A DNA stretch of 64,000 bases from Laguncularia racemosa (GCA_037954665.1 JBBMOL010000021.1:124001-188000), one strand, 5' to 3'; positions 47,930 to 60,388 are shown, numbered from the stretch's first letter. Program-made: numbers and translations. Notes: generated by a model from the sequence alone, not told the origin.

Positions 47930-48060
47930 GCCTGAAGTCCTAAGTGTTTCTGAACACATATGTAGCACCTTCCCGTCAAATAACCAAGGCCTACCCAGAA
48001 GTATATAAAAGGTGCACATAGGAAGAACATCACAAATAATCTCATCAGTGTATCTATCTC
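47930..48060 (-). pseudogene. Protease C-terminal remnant
   Basis: Minus-strand translation gives DEIICDV, then LGRPW at about 47990-47976, the same retropepsin segment as in the 32-kb element. The tail after LGRPW differs and runs to the PPT. The active-site loop was not found, so the domain is incomplete. Confidence 0.65.
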
Positions 48061-48479
48061 TTATACTGAATGGCACCTTTGCCCTCTGTGTAACATGCAA
48101 ACTACCTCAGTCATCCAACCAATGTAATTTATAAGGGTATGGTTGTAGACTAGTGACTAGTTGTAAGTTATTTACTAATGTAGCAGATACGAAATTAGTG
48201 TAACTACCACCATTGATGAAAATAAAACACAAGTTACCTCAAATCCAAGAAGGTGTGTGGAATAGGTTCTCCCTCTATATGTCCCTGACATTTGAAGATA
48301 TGGTCATAACCCTGCACAACACATTAATAGGCAATATTTATTATCCCTCTTGTTCTCATGTGTCTCTGCATCATGATCATCATAATATTCCTACAGAGCT
48401 ATAGACAAATCTATAGGCTCGACAACTTCCTCTTGATCATCTTCATTGTTTCCCTCTATAACTGTCATCACCCTTTTAT

Positions 48480-49628
48480 TAGGACACTGCGCAACCATGT
48501 GTCCAAAACCTATGTATTTAAAACATTTAATTTGGTGCATTTTCCCACTAGTTGACTATAGCACTGTCTGCCTAAAATAAGTCTTAACAACCTCTTTTCC
48601 TTTCCCAGAAGTATCCCTCTCCCTATCAGTGTTAGAGACATTCTTGTCTAGAGCCTTAGCATGTCTCCTATTCCTTTTTGTCCTCCCATCTAACCATCTA
48701 ACCTAAGATGTTTGGTAGAAGTTCCATACTTGTTACTAGCGACTCGGAAAGGGTTGGATTGCCTCTACCTCTCCACTTTCAAGGCTAACTAGATAGCCTC
48801 ATCAAGTGTATTATACCTCTGTAACTCTACAATGCAGGCAATCTCATACTTCAGCCCAGACACAAATCATGCTAGGGTTTGCTCAGAAGGCTCGACTGAT
48901 CCACATCTGATCATTAGTGTCTCGAACTCCTGTACATAATCATCAATTGTTTTGCCTCCTTACCTCAGTGTTTGGAGACACATAAATAGTTCCTACTTGT
49001 AATGTTCATGTATAAACCTTTTCCTCAATACCAATTTCATGTCCTACTAGGTATGTATATCTGCTTCACCATCCCTTCGCCTACTAACCACAAGATTTTT
49101 CCAACATAAGGCAACGTAACCTATGAATTCCACAACTGCAACATGAACCTGAGTGTTATCATCAATTTCGTAGCACTCGAGTAGACCCTCAACCTTATCC
49201 TCCCAATCTAAATAATCATCTGTAGAACCCCTACCATCAAATGAAGGCATCTGCAGTTTCACATACTCCAATCCTCGAGGTAGTTTGAAATCCCTGTTTG
49301 GGTAAGGGTCATTCTCAAAATTATCATCTCTTTCCTCCTTAAGAGCATGATAATCTCCCTCCATTCTCCTGCCCCTATTACCTCCAATAGCTCCCTCTTT
49401 GTGAACATTCTGAGGAACTAGCCTAGGTGGAGGTACTTGAGGATTTGCCATTGGTGGTTATGGCATCATCATTCAACCTATCCTTGTTTCTAATGTAGCA
49501 ACAATGGTGGTGAGATCCTATAACTGCTCCTTCAATGTTCTTCCACCTATAGTTCAATGACCCTGACCGCTACCAACTTGACTATTGGCCTCATTACTAA
49601 TTCCCCCATTAAGACTATCATTTGACAT
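48480..49628 (-). pseudogene. gag of the 47-kb gag-protease element
   Basis: The start codon is at 49628 (MSNDSLNGGISNEANSQVGS), shared with the copy at 59403. After several stops the frame is open from 49451 to 49047 (VKLQMPSFDGRGSTDDYLDW, VEGLLECYEIDDNTQVHVAV). Beyond a stop, the gag helices continue (IHEHYK, QTLRQGGKTIDDYVQEFETL, SGLKYEIACIVELQ). The zinc knuckle near 48530-48490 reads CFKYIGFGHMVAQC, with Tyr in place of the second Cys. It closely resembles the gag of the 32-kb element. Confidence 0.85.
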
Positions 49629-49689
49629 AATTGATGAATTGATCTATTAAAATACAAAAACAATTCAAGCTAATTACAATATACTTCAC

Positions 49690-50000
49690 ATTAAATGCAA
49701 TACACAATAATCACTCCATGGTACACACTCACACTCACGACTTCACACACAATTTGCACTTCAACACACACTCGCTTCACACTTCAATATACACTTACTC
49801 CACGGCACTCACACATACTCACGATGCAGCACCCTTCAAACCACAATACTTACACTTCTACGCCACACACATACACACTTCACCCATGGTGCAACAACCT
49901 TCAACCTCAACACACTCACTACGCTACACACACACTCTTCACTCAAGGTGCAGCATGCACACTTCACACTCCACTTCCAATCACGGTAGTAAGCAAAAAT
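49690..50000 (-). repeat. CA-rich leader repeats
   Basis: Plus-strand CACACTCAC/TTCACAC strings with a spaced GGTGCAGCA/GATGCAGCA core form a degenerate array in the leader between PBS and gag. The same kind of array is at about 59700-59880 in the sister element. Open frames here are low-complexity. Confidence 0.7.
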
Positions 50001-50420
50001 GGAAACAATTAAAGATACTTCTCCAAATGGTAAGTAAATAATTCAAACTAGTCGAAGTATATTATGATTAACAATACATAATAACTCCTTCAACTTAATG
50101 ACTATTTTTTAATTTCAAATTGTTTCCAAATCCTCCATGCAATGAAAGCAAATCATGAAATGAAAGTGAGTTCTAATTCTAAAATCCCAAAAAAAAAAAT
50201 GCAATTCCCTTCTTCCTCAAACAAGTAACTTACAACAAAGGTGAAGAATACAAAGACAAGTCTGAAATTTCCACTTCCAAATCCACAACAATAAAGGTAT
50301 ATCACAATACAATCACTTATAATTACTTCAATTCCACATCAAATAACTTCAATTAAGAAATGGAAGATTGAGAACCCTAATTCCCAAATTAAAATCACGC
50401 AATCCCTTCTTAAAACCCAT

Positions 50421-50432
50421 GCTTTGATACCA
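50421..50432 (-). other. Primer-binding site of the 47-kb element
   Basis: Minus-strand TGGTATCAAAGC lies 7 nt inside the 5' LTR, one base from the iMet-type PBS. Confidence 0.8.
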
Positions 50433-50439
50433 AAAATTA

Positions 50440-51271
50440 TGATGTACCTAGGATCTAATTACATGTACACAAAGCCAATTGAAGAATCAACTAAACACAA
50501 TTCACAAAAATGGCGCGATTCCACTTACCACATGAACCCTAATTGCACAAACCAACTTGCTTTGATACCAAATTATACTGTATTCAATTGGAATTCCAAT
50601 ATCAATCAAAGAAACAAGCATAATTGATTCCATTTTCCAACAAAATGGCGTGAATCCTATATTGAAAATTGAACCCTAATTGCGTGAAACAAGAACAATA
50701 TAGCAGTAACTAATTCCTTACTAGATATTACACACTAGTTGGAATTAGGATCAACTTGAAATTTGTTGATATTACTCACAACAAATTCAAGTCCCACTTG
50801 CCATAACCATAGAAGAAGTTGATAAGAGTCTTATGAAATAGAGAAAAACCTCCCTTTTTTACGTGAAATGCAGCCAAAAGTTATGTCAAAAAGTCCCCTT
50901 CTAACCCTACTTTGCAAGTATTTATACTTGCTCTAAATAGGGTAAATTTAAAAAAAAAATTACAAGTAAAAAGCAACAAGTGACCGGTTTTAACACCAAA
51001 AGAAAATTACAAGTAAACCCATGATAAGTGGCTGGTTCTTCACTTCCATGGAACAATTGTTAGACCGGTTCTTTTGATTGATGTAAGTCCATGAATGACC
51101 CACAATTGATCCTTAGTGAATTTTACACGCCCTCCTATAAAACCGATAAATTTACCTGCTACAATGCAAAGACAAATTGTTATTAGATAAATAAAATAAC
51201 ATGTGGATGTTTGGGCTCATTTGTCCAATTTGATTTCTCCACTACTGGATCTAGAGGTTTGATTCCCATCA
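50440..51271 (-). repeat. 5' LTR of the 47-kb gag-protease element
   Basis: 832 bp, begins TGATGTACC, ends CCCATCA, followed by TSD TTTTG. Confidence 0.9.
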
Positions 51272-51870
51272 TTTTGTGACATGTAATCATATTCCATTTT
51301 ATTCCCACTTTAATTAAGCTAAAAATATTTGACTCCTATGTCTCCAAATCAATTTATAAATCTCAAAATTTAGTCTTCCCTTAGTGATAGCAAGTTTAAG
51401 GCCATTTTGGTCATTTTACCAAGTTGATCTTCAGACCTTAATTTTTCTTTTCAAATTGACTCCAAATATTTTCTTATTGAATTTATTCAAACTTTATTTG
51501 GGGTTGTTAATCTAATTTGTGCATAGTTTCGATAAAACTGAGTTTAAAGATAAAGGGAACATTTTGGAAAAAAAATTAGCCCTAAACTATGTAAATTTCT
51601 TCTTAATCGACTTCAAAATTTTCTTTTCTAATCCATTGACCTTTCATATAAATTTGGAGATTTTGCAAAGGTTGCAAAGAATTTGGTTGTGGGAAGAAAT
51701 CTAATGTTGAAAAGTTAGGAAACATGGAAAAACTTAGTTGGAAGTACGTTTGCTCCATCAAGAAGAATGCCTTATGGTTCTTATTTAAAATGCAAGTTAA
51801 CTCCTAAACCATTGAGAGGTTTTGATTTTGAAGATAAAGTTGTTGCTACATTCAATAATTAGACAATGAG

Positions 51871-53930
51871 CTTTGGAAAAAATACTTTTGATAGGTGCAA
51901 TAGAAGAATTTTCCAATAGTATCAAAGAATATTTACGTGAGTGAATATAGATTTAAAAGGACACTATTTCAAATCATTTGGATTAGAAAAGGGAATATTA
52001 AAAATGTCAAAGAATTAGGAATGTAGTTATTTAGAAGTTATTTTGTTTCTTTTTAGATAGTTATTTTATTTTTTTTAATACTTCACTTTTCATGACAGTT
52101 ACCATATATCCATTTATAAATACTTATGTAACCATATGCATGAGGCAATCAATTGTTATCCTTTGAATATTGATATTATTGACACTTTTTGAATATTATT
52201 TGACACCTTTCATCTTGCTGAAAGCTATTGTCTTTATTGATCTTGTCAATCAGGATATGTTTTTTATTATGGTGATCCCTTTTCAATTGATTTAGTTGTG
52301 TGTCATATCGGTTATTTCAATTAAACTTGTTTGATTTCCACAAATTGTGGGTCATAATAGTTATACAGTTCAAACAACCATTTTCTAGTTTAACTATTGA
52401 ATTCCAATTTGACTTGTCACTATCCTTCCATTTCAGTTGTCTTAAATAATAAAAATACATAAAAATATTTCCTTTTCAATGAGTTAAACCCAAAAATACC
52501 AAAAGATTCAAACTTTTTTTTGTGTGTTGAACTTTCAGACTGAGTCTTAAGTCCAACTCAACAATTTAGGCATATCATTTTAATATTAAACCACTTGGTT
52601 CATATGCTTCTTTCTAAGTTACCTATCGCACTATTTCCATTACAATATTTTAGAGTAGAAGGAATGGGTTAAAGATCTGAATGTGTAAGAGTGCCAAAGT
52701 GGTTAATTTGATTGTAACAATATTTAATTGAATTTAGTAATGAAATTACAATATGTCAAGTAAGAGTATTAATGCTAGTGATAGAGGTACTAGTGATTAT
52801 GTTTTGAGGAGAGAATAGAATGTTGTAGCAATCAAAGTGAGTTAACAATTAGCAAACCTTGTAAAGATTATGTGCACAATGATCATTACACAACACACTT
52901 TGATTCAAAATCTAGGGGAAAATACAAGGAGGATAAGTAATAATGAAAGAGTATGCTAAAATGATGGAAGGCATGCTAGAACAGATTAGAAGTTGTTAGA
53001 AGAAGAAGTAGCTAATTTTAGTGCAGAACATGTAGTTGAAGTGAACCAACTAGTATATAGGTTAGAGACTATCTAATTAAAGATTCATAAATTTGATGGT
53101 CATGGATATCTAGATGATTACCTAGATTAGGGGCAACAAGTAGAAATAAATATGATGAGACAAACAAAGTCAAAATGGTTACCTTGGAGTTTACTATATA
53201 TGCTTCCGTTAACAAGTCAAAGACCTTTAGAAAGAATACTTTTGATGACACTACAGGAGAAGCATCTAATAGTTTTGAAAAGTATTTACATGAGTGAATA
53301 TTAATTTAAAAGGAAATTATTTCAAATCTTTTAGATTAAAAAAGAAATATTACGAAGCTTGAAGAATTACGGATGCAATTATTTTATTTCCTTTGAGACA
53401 ATTGTTTTATTCCCTTCTAGTACTTTTGTTTTCATTGTGGTATCCATTAATCCATTTATAAGTACTTATCTAAACCGCACTTATGAGACATTTGATTGTT
53501 ATCCTTTAAATGAATATTGATATTTCTATCTCTTTTCGATTATTATGTAACACCTTTCATCTTATTGAAAGTGCTTGTCCTTATTGATATTGTCAAATAG
53601 GATATTCATATGATTATAGTGACCCCTTTTAGTTGATCTAGTCATGGGTCATATTGGCTATTTCAATTAACTCGTTTGATTTTCACAAATTGTTGGTCAT
53701 ATCAGTTGTGGAAGTTCAAGTACCCCAATTCTAGTTCAACTATTGAATTCTAATTCAACTAGTTATCCACATCATTTAATTTTGGTTGTCTTAAATGATA
53801 AAAATCCATAAAAATATTTTCTTTTCGTCAAGTTAAACAAAAAAAATAACAAAAAATTCAAAGTTTGTTCATATGGCTTTCAAATTGTGCCTTGACTCCA
53901 ACTAAGTGATTTAAGCAGATCATTTGAGTT
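51871..53930 (+). mobile_element. Short decayed LTR element: about 0.7-kb direct repeats around a gag scrap
   Basis: 51871-52585 and 53225-53930 align over most of their length, for example GACACCTTTCATCTTGCTGAAAG versus AACACCTTTCATCTTATTGAAAG and TTGATTTCCACAAATTGTGGG versus TTGATTTTCACAAATTGTTGG. The roughly 640 bp between them includes a gag-like stretch (FDGHGYLDDYLD, then with a frame change KVKMVTLEFTIYAS) at about 53080-53215. Exact LTR ends and a TSD were not resolved. It may be another gag-only element of the same superfamily. Confidence 0.7.
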
Positions 53931-55433
53931 CATAGGTTCATGTACACTAAATTTATATGTTATCTAGGGATGGGTTTAGAGAAGTGAAAAGGGCCCTAAC
54001 CCTTAAGTTTCAGCAAAAATTAATTATTATATTTGTTTTTTTTTTTAAAAAAGAAAAAGGACCTATTAACTTTACATTTTTAGAAGTAACAAATTACTTG
54101 TTAAGAGAAGTAACCTAGTGGTAATATTTGAATTACAATTTTCAAGACTCATTTTTTTTACCATCAACTCTCACAAATTATTTTTTATTTTACTTTACCA
54201 TCTTTGTTTTTCTATTTCTATTTCTTTTTCCTTCTTGTTTCTTTTCCAAATAACATATTTCCATCTCTATTCTTTTCGATTTTTTATTTTTTATTTCAGA
54301 TAATTGTATGGCTATTAAGTTACAATCAATACTTCCTAACTTTCTTTCACATGATTCCAAATAATACATTTCCATCTTTATTTTTTTCTATCCTTATTTT
54401 TCCATAATTGTGGTGTGTTTAAGTTATAATCAGTTCAAATACCTTTAGCACATTTTTGTAAAACTATTTTAGTAATAGAATCATTTGGTTGATATATACA
54501 ATAAGTTTCAATTGAAAGTAATAAACTTAAATTTAATTTATTCAAAAGTATTAATTAACTAAATGAGATTATCTTCATATACAATTTATTAAACAATAGC
54601 CATAGTGTAAATTATAATTATAAGTATTCTAATTGCTCTACAATTTCCCCAAGAATTTTAATTTCTTTCTATCATCTATTTAAGAATATCATATTGCATT
54701 TCTTAATGAAGTCTTTTGTATATATAAGATGTATCATGCATGATTCTAACAGTAAGTGGATATTTTCCTATAAATAGTTCTATAATGATTTGAATTAGCC
54801 TCACATGTTATGAAATTCAATGTCCATCATAGATTTTATTCATGGATGCATGGACCCCAATAAATTTAAGAGTATAACTATTCTTTCAAGTCCAACTCGT
54901 TTGAAGAACTTGTAGCCCTATTTGACAAAAATGCATATGATTATTCATAGAATGTCTACTGATTTCTAGACCAATGATTATGCACATTAACAAAATCATA
55001 TAATTGTTCTAATAAAGTCCATTTACTCCCAATCCCGTGATTAGAATAGAAATTAATTTTATAAATTGCATGAAAACTATATTGACCAATTAACTCAAAA
55101 TAGTTATCAAAAGATTTTTGTTGAATTACAATCCAAAAAAATTTTTCACGCATCCTATCACCAACCTTCTCATATTTGGACAATAAAACAATTGTGTTTT
55201 TAGGAAGGCTAATCGAAGTAGAAAAACCCCTTGTGGGAATGCAAATTCTCCCTTCTATTATAGGGAATTTGGTGTTGCCAAAACAAAATATTTTTTTATT
55301 CAACATCTTCCTTGCATCTCACTTGTGTTGACAATGCTCTGATCAATGCAAGCAATTTGAGCATCTTGTCAATGAGAAAAGAATCCCAATGATAAATGCT
55401 CTAATAGTACATAAGTTGTGGCTACCTTGAATA
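53931..55433. other. AT-rich spacer, nothing recognised
   Basis: Includes pyrimidine-rich TTTCTTTTT stretches at about 54180-54400. The open frames there and at 54956-55306 have no recognisable domain. Confidence 0.45.
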
Positions 55434-55850
55434 TTGGATTGGACCATATTGTCTTGTGATGCAATGGTTCATGCTAATATAAGAAATACTAGAATAGGAG
55501 GAATACTTTTTAATGATAAAGGAAATATTATAACATGTTATTTCAATCTAACTACACTATCATCAATATTTAAAGCAAAATTATGGAGTATTGCAATCAG
55601 GTTGAAAATATCAAAATCACATAATGTCAAAAGAATTTGTATCATTATAGATTCTTACATTGTTGTTCATGTTTTACAAGATTTGACTATCACTAATTAT
55701 TTGTTATGTGATAGTGTTCTTATTTACAAGGTAAAGCTAAAACAATTTGAGGATGTTATTCTTCAATGTACTTTTAGGGAAAACAATTGTGTCGATGGAT
55801 GTTTTAGCAAAAGTAGGTGCAAATATAAAGTGAACATGTCTTTTTATTGA
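55395..55850 (+). pseudogene. RNase H domain fragment, LINE type (RVT_3)
   Basis: A 138-codon open frame from 55434 aligns in pattern with the plant RNase H domain that follows RT in LINEs: W near the start, SCDAMVHANIRNTRIGGILF (first Asp present), KGNIITCYF, SSIFKAKLWSIAIRLKIS, RICIIIDSYIVVHVLQD (Asp present), and FRENNCVDGCFSK near the end. The second acidic residue, normally Glu in an A-E-L-W context, is Lys here, so catalysis is not expected. No RT or endonuclease is seen upstream. A relic of a LINE or of a host gene with the same domain are both possible. Confidence 0.65.
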
Positions 55851-56821
55851 TGCCCTGCCTATAGAGCTAATTGATAATACGTTGTATGTAGATAGGGGCA
55901 CGGGTCAGCTCCTAAACTGAACCCAACCCTATAAGGGTGGTTTTGGAATCACTAGTTGACCTACTAGTTCCATTGGTCCTTGGCGATTCAATGGTATGAG
56001 CTTGTTGAACCAACAAGTTTATACATATGGGAGGGGGAGAAAAAATAGAGAAACACAACTTTTTGCAAGAAGTAATCTCTTCGATGTGATAGGGAAAGAA
56101 AAGACACAAATTGAAAGGCTAATAATTCATGCACTAAACTTTTGGTTAGGCATGAATTGAAAGGACATGTGACACAACGATTCCCCAACAACGAGTGAAA
56201 GAAATGATAGGTGGAACCTCTCCTATGCAAAGTGTATTCTAAACTAAAATTTCATATTCAAGTGAAGAAGTGCAAACAAATTAAACCACATGTATGAATT
56301 ACAAAGTGAACATTTTATAACGTTTTCATTTTCTCCCATATAATGCATTCATAAAAACATCTCTCCTCTTTACATTCACTCAGTCTCATCACACATATAC
56401 TCTCAAATATTTGCTCTTCTTTCACACTACTCCTAGTGTCTAACTCTCACTCATTCATTTAACATTTTTTTGTGTTTAATTACTAACAATTCATTAAAGA
56501 ATTTTTTTTTTCCTATTCCACATTTAGAAAAGACTTTTTACATATAATTTTTTTTGACAATTAAAATAGCAAACTTTTTTCTATTGTGGTTTTAATTCTA
56601 AAAAGAAGTCAAGCACTAGCAACGACTAGGGTAAGAGAATAGCAATAGAAATGAAGCATCGAATATCTATGATGTTGATGATGAATATGATTTTTATGGC
56701 TTCAATGTCGAGGGGGAAATATTTAACTACAATCTAATGCTTTGGTTTAAGTACATTTTACCACAATGTATGCAATCCCATCTAGAAGATTACCAAGATG
56801 AGGAGCAATTGCAAGAACAAT
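55851..56821. other. Spacer, nothing recognised
   Basis: No gene or repeat border seen. A short open reading near 56640-56820 is rich in Asp/Glu (EHRISMMLMMNMIFMASMSR in one frame) but unrecognised. Confidence 0.4.
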
Positions 56822-57338
56822 TGACATGCCCCAATGGAGGCCTGGAAGTTTCTACCAAAAATTATTATGGCACATGTGCACCCGTTACATGATAACCCTC
56901 TTACGAGTCAGAGATCGTAAGACTCTAAATAATTAATTACAATTATGATAAATCATATTACATATAATCATACCATAAAAATATAACTATAGATTCCATG
57001 TCCCACGATCAACCAAGATCGCAAAGAGCCGAAATCCCATACCAATTATTAAATGGAATAAAACCCTAAGTCTCACAAATTTAAGTTTTACATCAAGGTC
57101 CTAAAAGTAACATTTTATCTAAATAGATTAGCATTCACAATTCTTACTTTATCATTCTTGGCTTCCAAAAACTCTCGACACTTCACATCTTATCCCATCC
57201 TAAGCTTTTATAATCTTTACCTACAAAATGGTCTATAGACGGGTGAGCACACTACGGCTCAATGAATGAAAGTGCAATACTCTCAATGCTATACACGCAT
57301 AGGCAATTTCAAATCAAGTTATCAAATCATATGCTATG
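56822..57338 (-). repeat. LTR fragment, inverted relative of the giant LTR's 3' end
   Basis: Reverse complement matches 42540-43051 over about 500 bp: TGACATGCCCC, GTTACATGATAA, TCAGAGATCGTAAGACTCTA, GGTGAGCACACTA and CAAACATATGCTATG-like blocks lie in the same order. It stops where the next element is inserted at 57339. Confidence 0.85.
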
Positions 57339-58165
57339 TGATGTACCTTACTAATTGGATAGCAAACACATCAACAAATGGCGTGAACAACAAATTCCAA
57401 ACAACAATTAGCATGATCACTAACTTCAACAAAGATCCCTAATTCATGTGATTTTAAAGGCTTGATGCTAAATTGATAGATGGAACAAAGTAATTGTATA
57501 AATATCAATGGAAATCAATAGAAATGAACTAAAATTCCACTCAAATTGAAATGATTCAAATTTGAAATGGAAGAACCCTGATTCACGTGGATAATGACAA
57601 GTCACCAACAAACTGCAATTAGATATGACTCAGTAAATACAATTTGAAAACAACAAGAGGAAGATTGATATTACTCATAATCTACTCAAGTTGGTCTCGC
57701 CACAATTTCACTAGTAAAATTGATAAGAGATCTTTTAGCAAGCAAGGAAACCTTCATGGAGAAGAATGTGTTTGATTTCAAAATGTCAAAAGCTCCCTCA
57801 AAACCCTGTTAGCAATTATTTATACTTGCTCCTATTAAGGTAAAAATAACACAAAAATTACAAAGATACCACTTGAGTGGTCGGTTCTTAAAAGCAACAA
57901 ATTAAAAATACAAATGGTCTTCAAGTGGCTAGTTCTTCACTTCATTTGAACAAATTGTAGATTGTTGGATGTAATTCTAGGAATGTCCCACAAGTTGTTC
58001 CTTAGTGCATCTTATTTAGCCATCATATAAAAAAACTGATAAATGTACTTGCTAAAGTGTAAAATAAAGCATTATTAGATAAGATGTGGCCATATGTGGA
58101 TTTCTAGGCTCATGCATCTAATTTAGTTTTCCCCATTACAGGAGCCACAAGGTTGATTCCCATCA
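57339..58165 (-). repeat. 3' LTR of the 57-kb element
   Basis: 827 bp; shares blocks such as GATATTACTCATAATCTACT and CACAATTTCACT with 60389-61120. Confidence 0.88.
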
Positions 58166-58270
58166 TCTCCTTGAGTCTCTAAAAGATTTGCCCTCAAATC
58201 TAAGGGGTTTTCTCTTAGATTGAAACCTAGTGTTTGTGTTTGCTTGTTGGCTAGAAGTCTAGAAGAGCCA

Positions 58271-58478
58271 ATGTTGTTTCTAGTCTACTCCTAGAAAGAG
58301 CGAACCTCAGACGGAGACATAGGAGTCAAGACAATCTGTGTACCATCTTTCTAAAATATGTAAGTGTTTCTAGACTAGAATGTTGTTTCTAGTCTATTCC
58401 TAGAAAGAGCGAACCTCAGACGGAGACATAGGAGTCAAGACAATCTGTGTACCATCTTTCTAAAATATGTAAGTGTTT
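58271..58478 (-). repeat. 109-bp tandem duplication inside the protease tail
   Basis: Copy 1 58271-58379, copy 2 from 58380 to about 58478, nearly identical (CTACTCC versus CTATTCC is the one difference seen). On the minus strand each copy encodes KDGTQIVLTPMSPSEVRSF, the C-terminal segment of the retropepsin region, so the duplication is recent relative to the element's decay. Confidence 0.9.
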
Positions 58479-58479
58479 T

Positions 58480-59403
58480 TAAACCCGTCATATAACACCT
58501 TTCTATCAAAAAACTACAGTCTACTTAACAATCTTTGAAAGGCCCGGAATGGATTGGATTGCCTCTACCTTTCCACTTTCAGGGCTAACTGTACAGCCTC
58601 ATCAAGTGTATTGTACCTTTGCAACACAATAACATAGGCAATCTCATATTTCAACCCAAACATAAATTGTGCTAGCGTTGGCTCAAGAGGCTCGACTGAT
58701 CCACATCTAATCATTAGCGTCTTAAACTCCTATACGTAATCATCTACTATTTTACCTTCCTACCTTAGTGTTTGGAGATGCATAAACAATTCCTACCTAT
58801 AATGCTCTGGTATGAACCTTTTCCTCAAAACCTATTTTATGTCTCTCCAGGTATGTATTTCAGCCTCTCCATCCCTTTGCTTGCTGATCACCAGATTCTT
58901 CCACCATAAGGCAGCATAACCTATGAATTCCATAGTTGTAAGACGAACCTTGGTGTTATCATCAATTTCATAACACTCGAAAAGACCCTCAACTTCATCT
59001 TCCTAATCTAGGTAATCATCTATTGAACCCCTACCATCAAATGAAGGCATCTGTAATTTCACATATTTTAATCCCTAAAGTAGCCTGAAATCCTTATTCG
59101 GGTATGGATTAACCCTAAAATTATAATCTCTTTCCTCCTTAAGAGCATGATAATCTCCTTCCACTCTTTTTCCCTTGGAACATTCTGAGGAGCTACTTTA
59201 GGTGGTAGTGCCTAAGGATTTGCCACTGGTGGTTGTGGCATCGTCATCCTATTTATCCTTATTGCTAATGTAGCAACAATGGTGGTAAAGTCTTGAAGCC
59301 GTTCCTCCAAAGTTCTTCCACTTGTAGTCTAATGACTTTATCTGCCACCAACTTAGCTATTAGCCTCATTGCTAATTCCCCTATTCACACTATCATTTGA
59401 CAT
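58480..59403 (-). pseudogene. gag and protease-tail remnants of the 57-kb element
   Basis: gag begins at 59403 (MSNDSVNRGISNEAN, matching the start of the 47-kb copy) and continues with many stops through FDGRGSIDDYLD-like and VEPLEPTLA-like segments to about 58545. It then passes abruptly into protease tail residues (DRKVLYDGFKNTYIF) at about 58510-58460. The zinc knuckle and protease active site are missing, so a deletion joins the two. Confidence 0.75.
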
Positions 59404-59689
59404 AGTAGTAGACTTGATTTATTAAATTACAAAGACAATTCAAAGCAATGTAGTACACCTCACAATCACCCCTTCACAACCACCATGCTTCAATGTGACA
59501 CAACAATTACTACAAAAGAAAACATAAAACTCCACTTAAGCTTCACACAGACTTCCACACTTCAATCACGGCAACAATAAGTAGAGCAATAATAAATACT
59601 TCTCCAAGTAGTAAGTTAATGATTCCAAATAAGCAAAGTGTTCAAAGCATCAATACATAATAAATTCTACACTTTAATGTTTGCTTTTG

Positions 59690-59890
59690 AAATTCAAACT
59701 TAAGCACTACAACACCCTCACTTATGGCGCATACACACACTTACAATCCACGGTGCAACAACCTTTCACCACAACATAAACAATATACCATGTTGCACCC
59801 TTCACCACATAAACTCACTACACCACACACACACTTACTCACAGTGTAGCACACACACACTTTACCCCTCTTCCAATCACGGCACAATAA
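59690..59890 (-). repeat. CA-rich leader repeats of the 57-kb element
   Basis: CACACACACTTAC-type strings with GGTGCAACA and AGTGTAGCACAC cores, like 49690-50000. Confidence 0.65.
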
Positions 59891-60369
59891 CATAAATGTA
59901 ACTCTTAATGAAGCTTCTCCACAAATGATAAGAAAAAATTAAAAAAAAAAATCAAATTGTATTCAATCAATACTATACAATAACTCTTCAACTTAAATGA
60001 TCATTTTTGAAGTCAAATAGTTTCCAAATCCCTCCATGTAAGAAGAAAATATGAAAATGTAAATTACACTCCTTAATTCCAAAACAACATTAAAAAATTT
60101 ACACTTCTCTTTTTCCACAAATAATGTATCTCCAATTCCGAAACACACATAAGGAAATACACTTCCTACTTCCCCTTCTTCTCACAGCAAGATGAAGATT
60201 ACAAGGATTACTTCAAAATCTCCACTTCCACTTCAACAACAATAAGTATAACACAACAAAATCACAATTAACTACTTAAATTCCACTTCAATGGTTCCAA
60301 TTAAGAAGTAAAAATTCAAGAACCCTAATTTCCAATTGAAGTTCACGCAAACCCTACTCCAAAACCTTT

Positions 60370-60381
60370 GCTCTGATACTA
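60370..60381 (-). other. Primer-binding site of the 57-kb element
   Basis: Minus-strand TAGTATCAGAGC, 7 nt inside the 5' LTR, one base from the iMet-type PBS. Confidence 0.8.
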
Positions 60382-60388
60382 AAAAGTA

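Larger units (their letters stand above)
47006..51276 (-). mobile_element. Gag-protease-only LTR retrotransposon, TSD TTTTG
   Basis: TTTTG at 47006-47010 and 51272-51276 flanks a 4261-bp element with LTRs 47011-47845 and 50440-51271 (TGATG...CATCA). The 5' LTR is the right one. Internal order on the minus strand: PBS, CA-rich leader, gag, degenerate zinc knuckle, protease remnant, PPT. There is no RT or integrase. LTRs differ at roughly one base in ten over the part compared, so it is much older than the copia element. Confidence 0.92.
44083..51672 (-). mobile_element. Probable solo LTR (about 3.3 kb without its nested insert), TSD AAGGT
   Basis: AAGGT at 44083-44087 precedes TGTCATACCCCCAAAACTC, which reads on the minus strand as a typical large gypsy LTR end (GGGGGTATGACA). 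AAGGT recurs at 51668-51672 directly after ATTTTGCA. Between them there is no coding domain apart from the nested gag-protease element at 47011-51271. The right border rests only on the CA plus AAGGT match. Confidence 0.45.

Noticed and set aside
47850..48045. 64-codon minus-strand frame near the protease remnant
   Set aside because: It is in a different frame from the LGRPW protease segment and looks like a shadow.
49695..50041. Two overlapping plus-strand frames of 105-107 codons, Thr/His/Ser-rich
   Set aside because: They come from the CA-rich leader repeats of the 47-kb element and are open in two frames.
54956..55306. 116-codon minus-strand frame upstream of the RNase H fragment
   Set aside because: No recognisable motif; AT-rich composition favours chance open frames. 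Left as unassigned.
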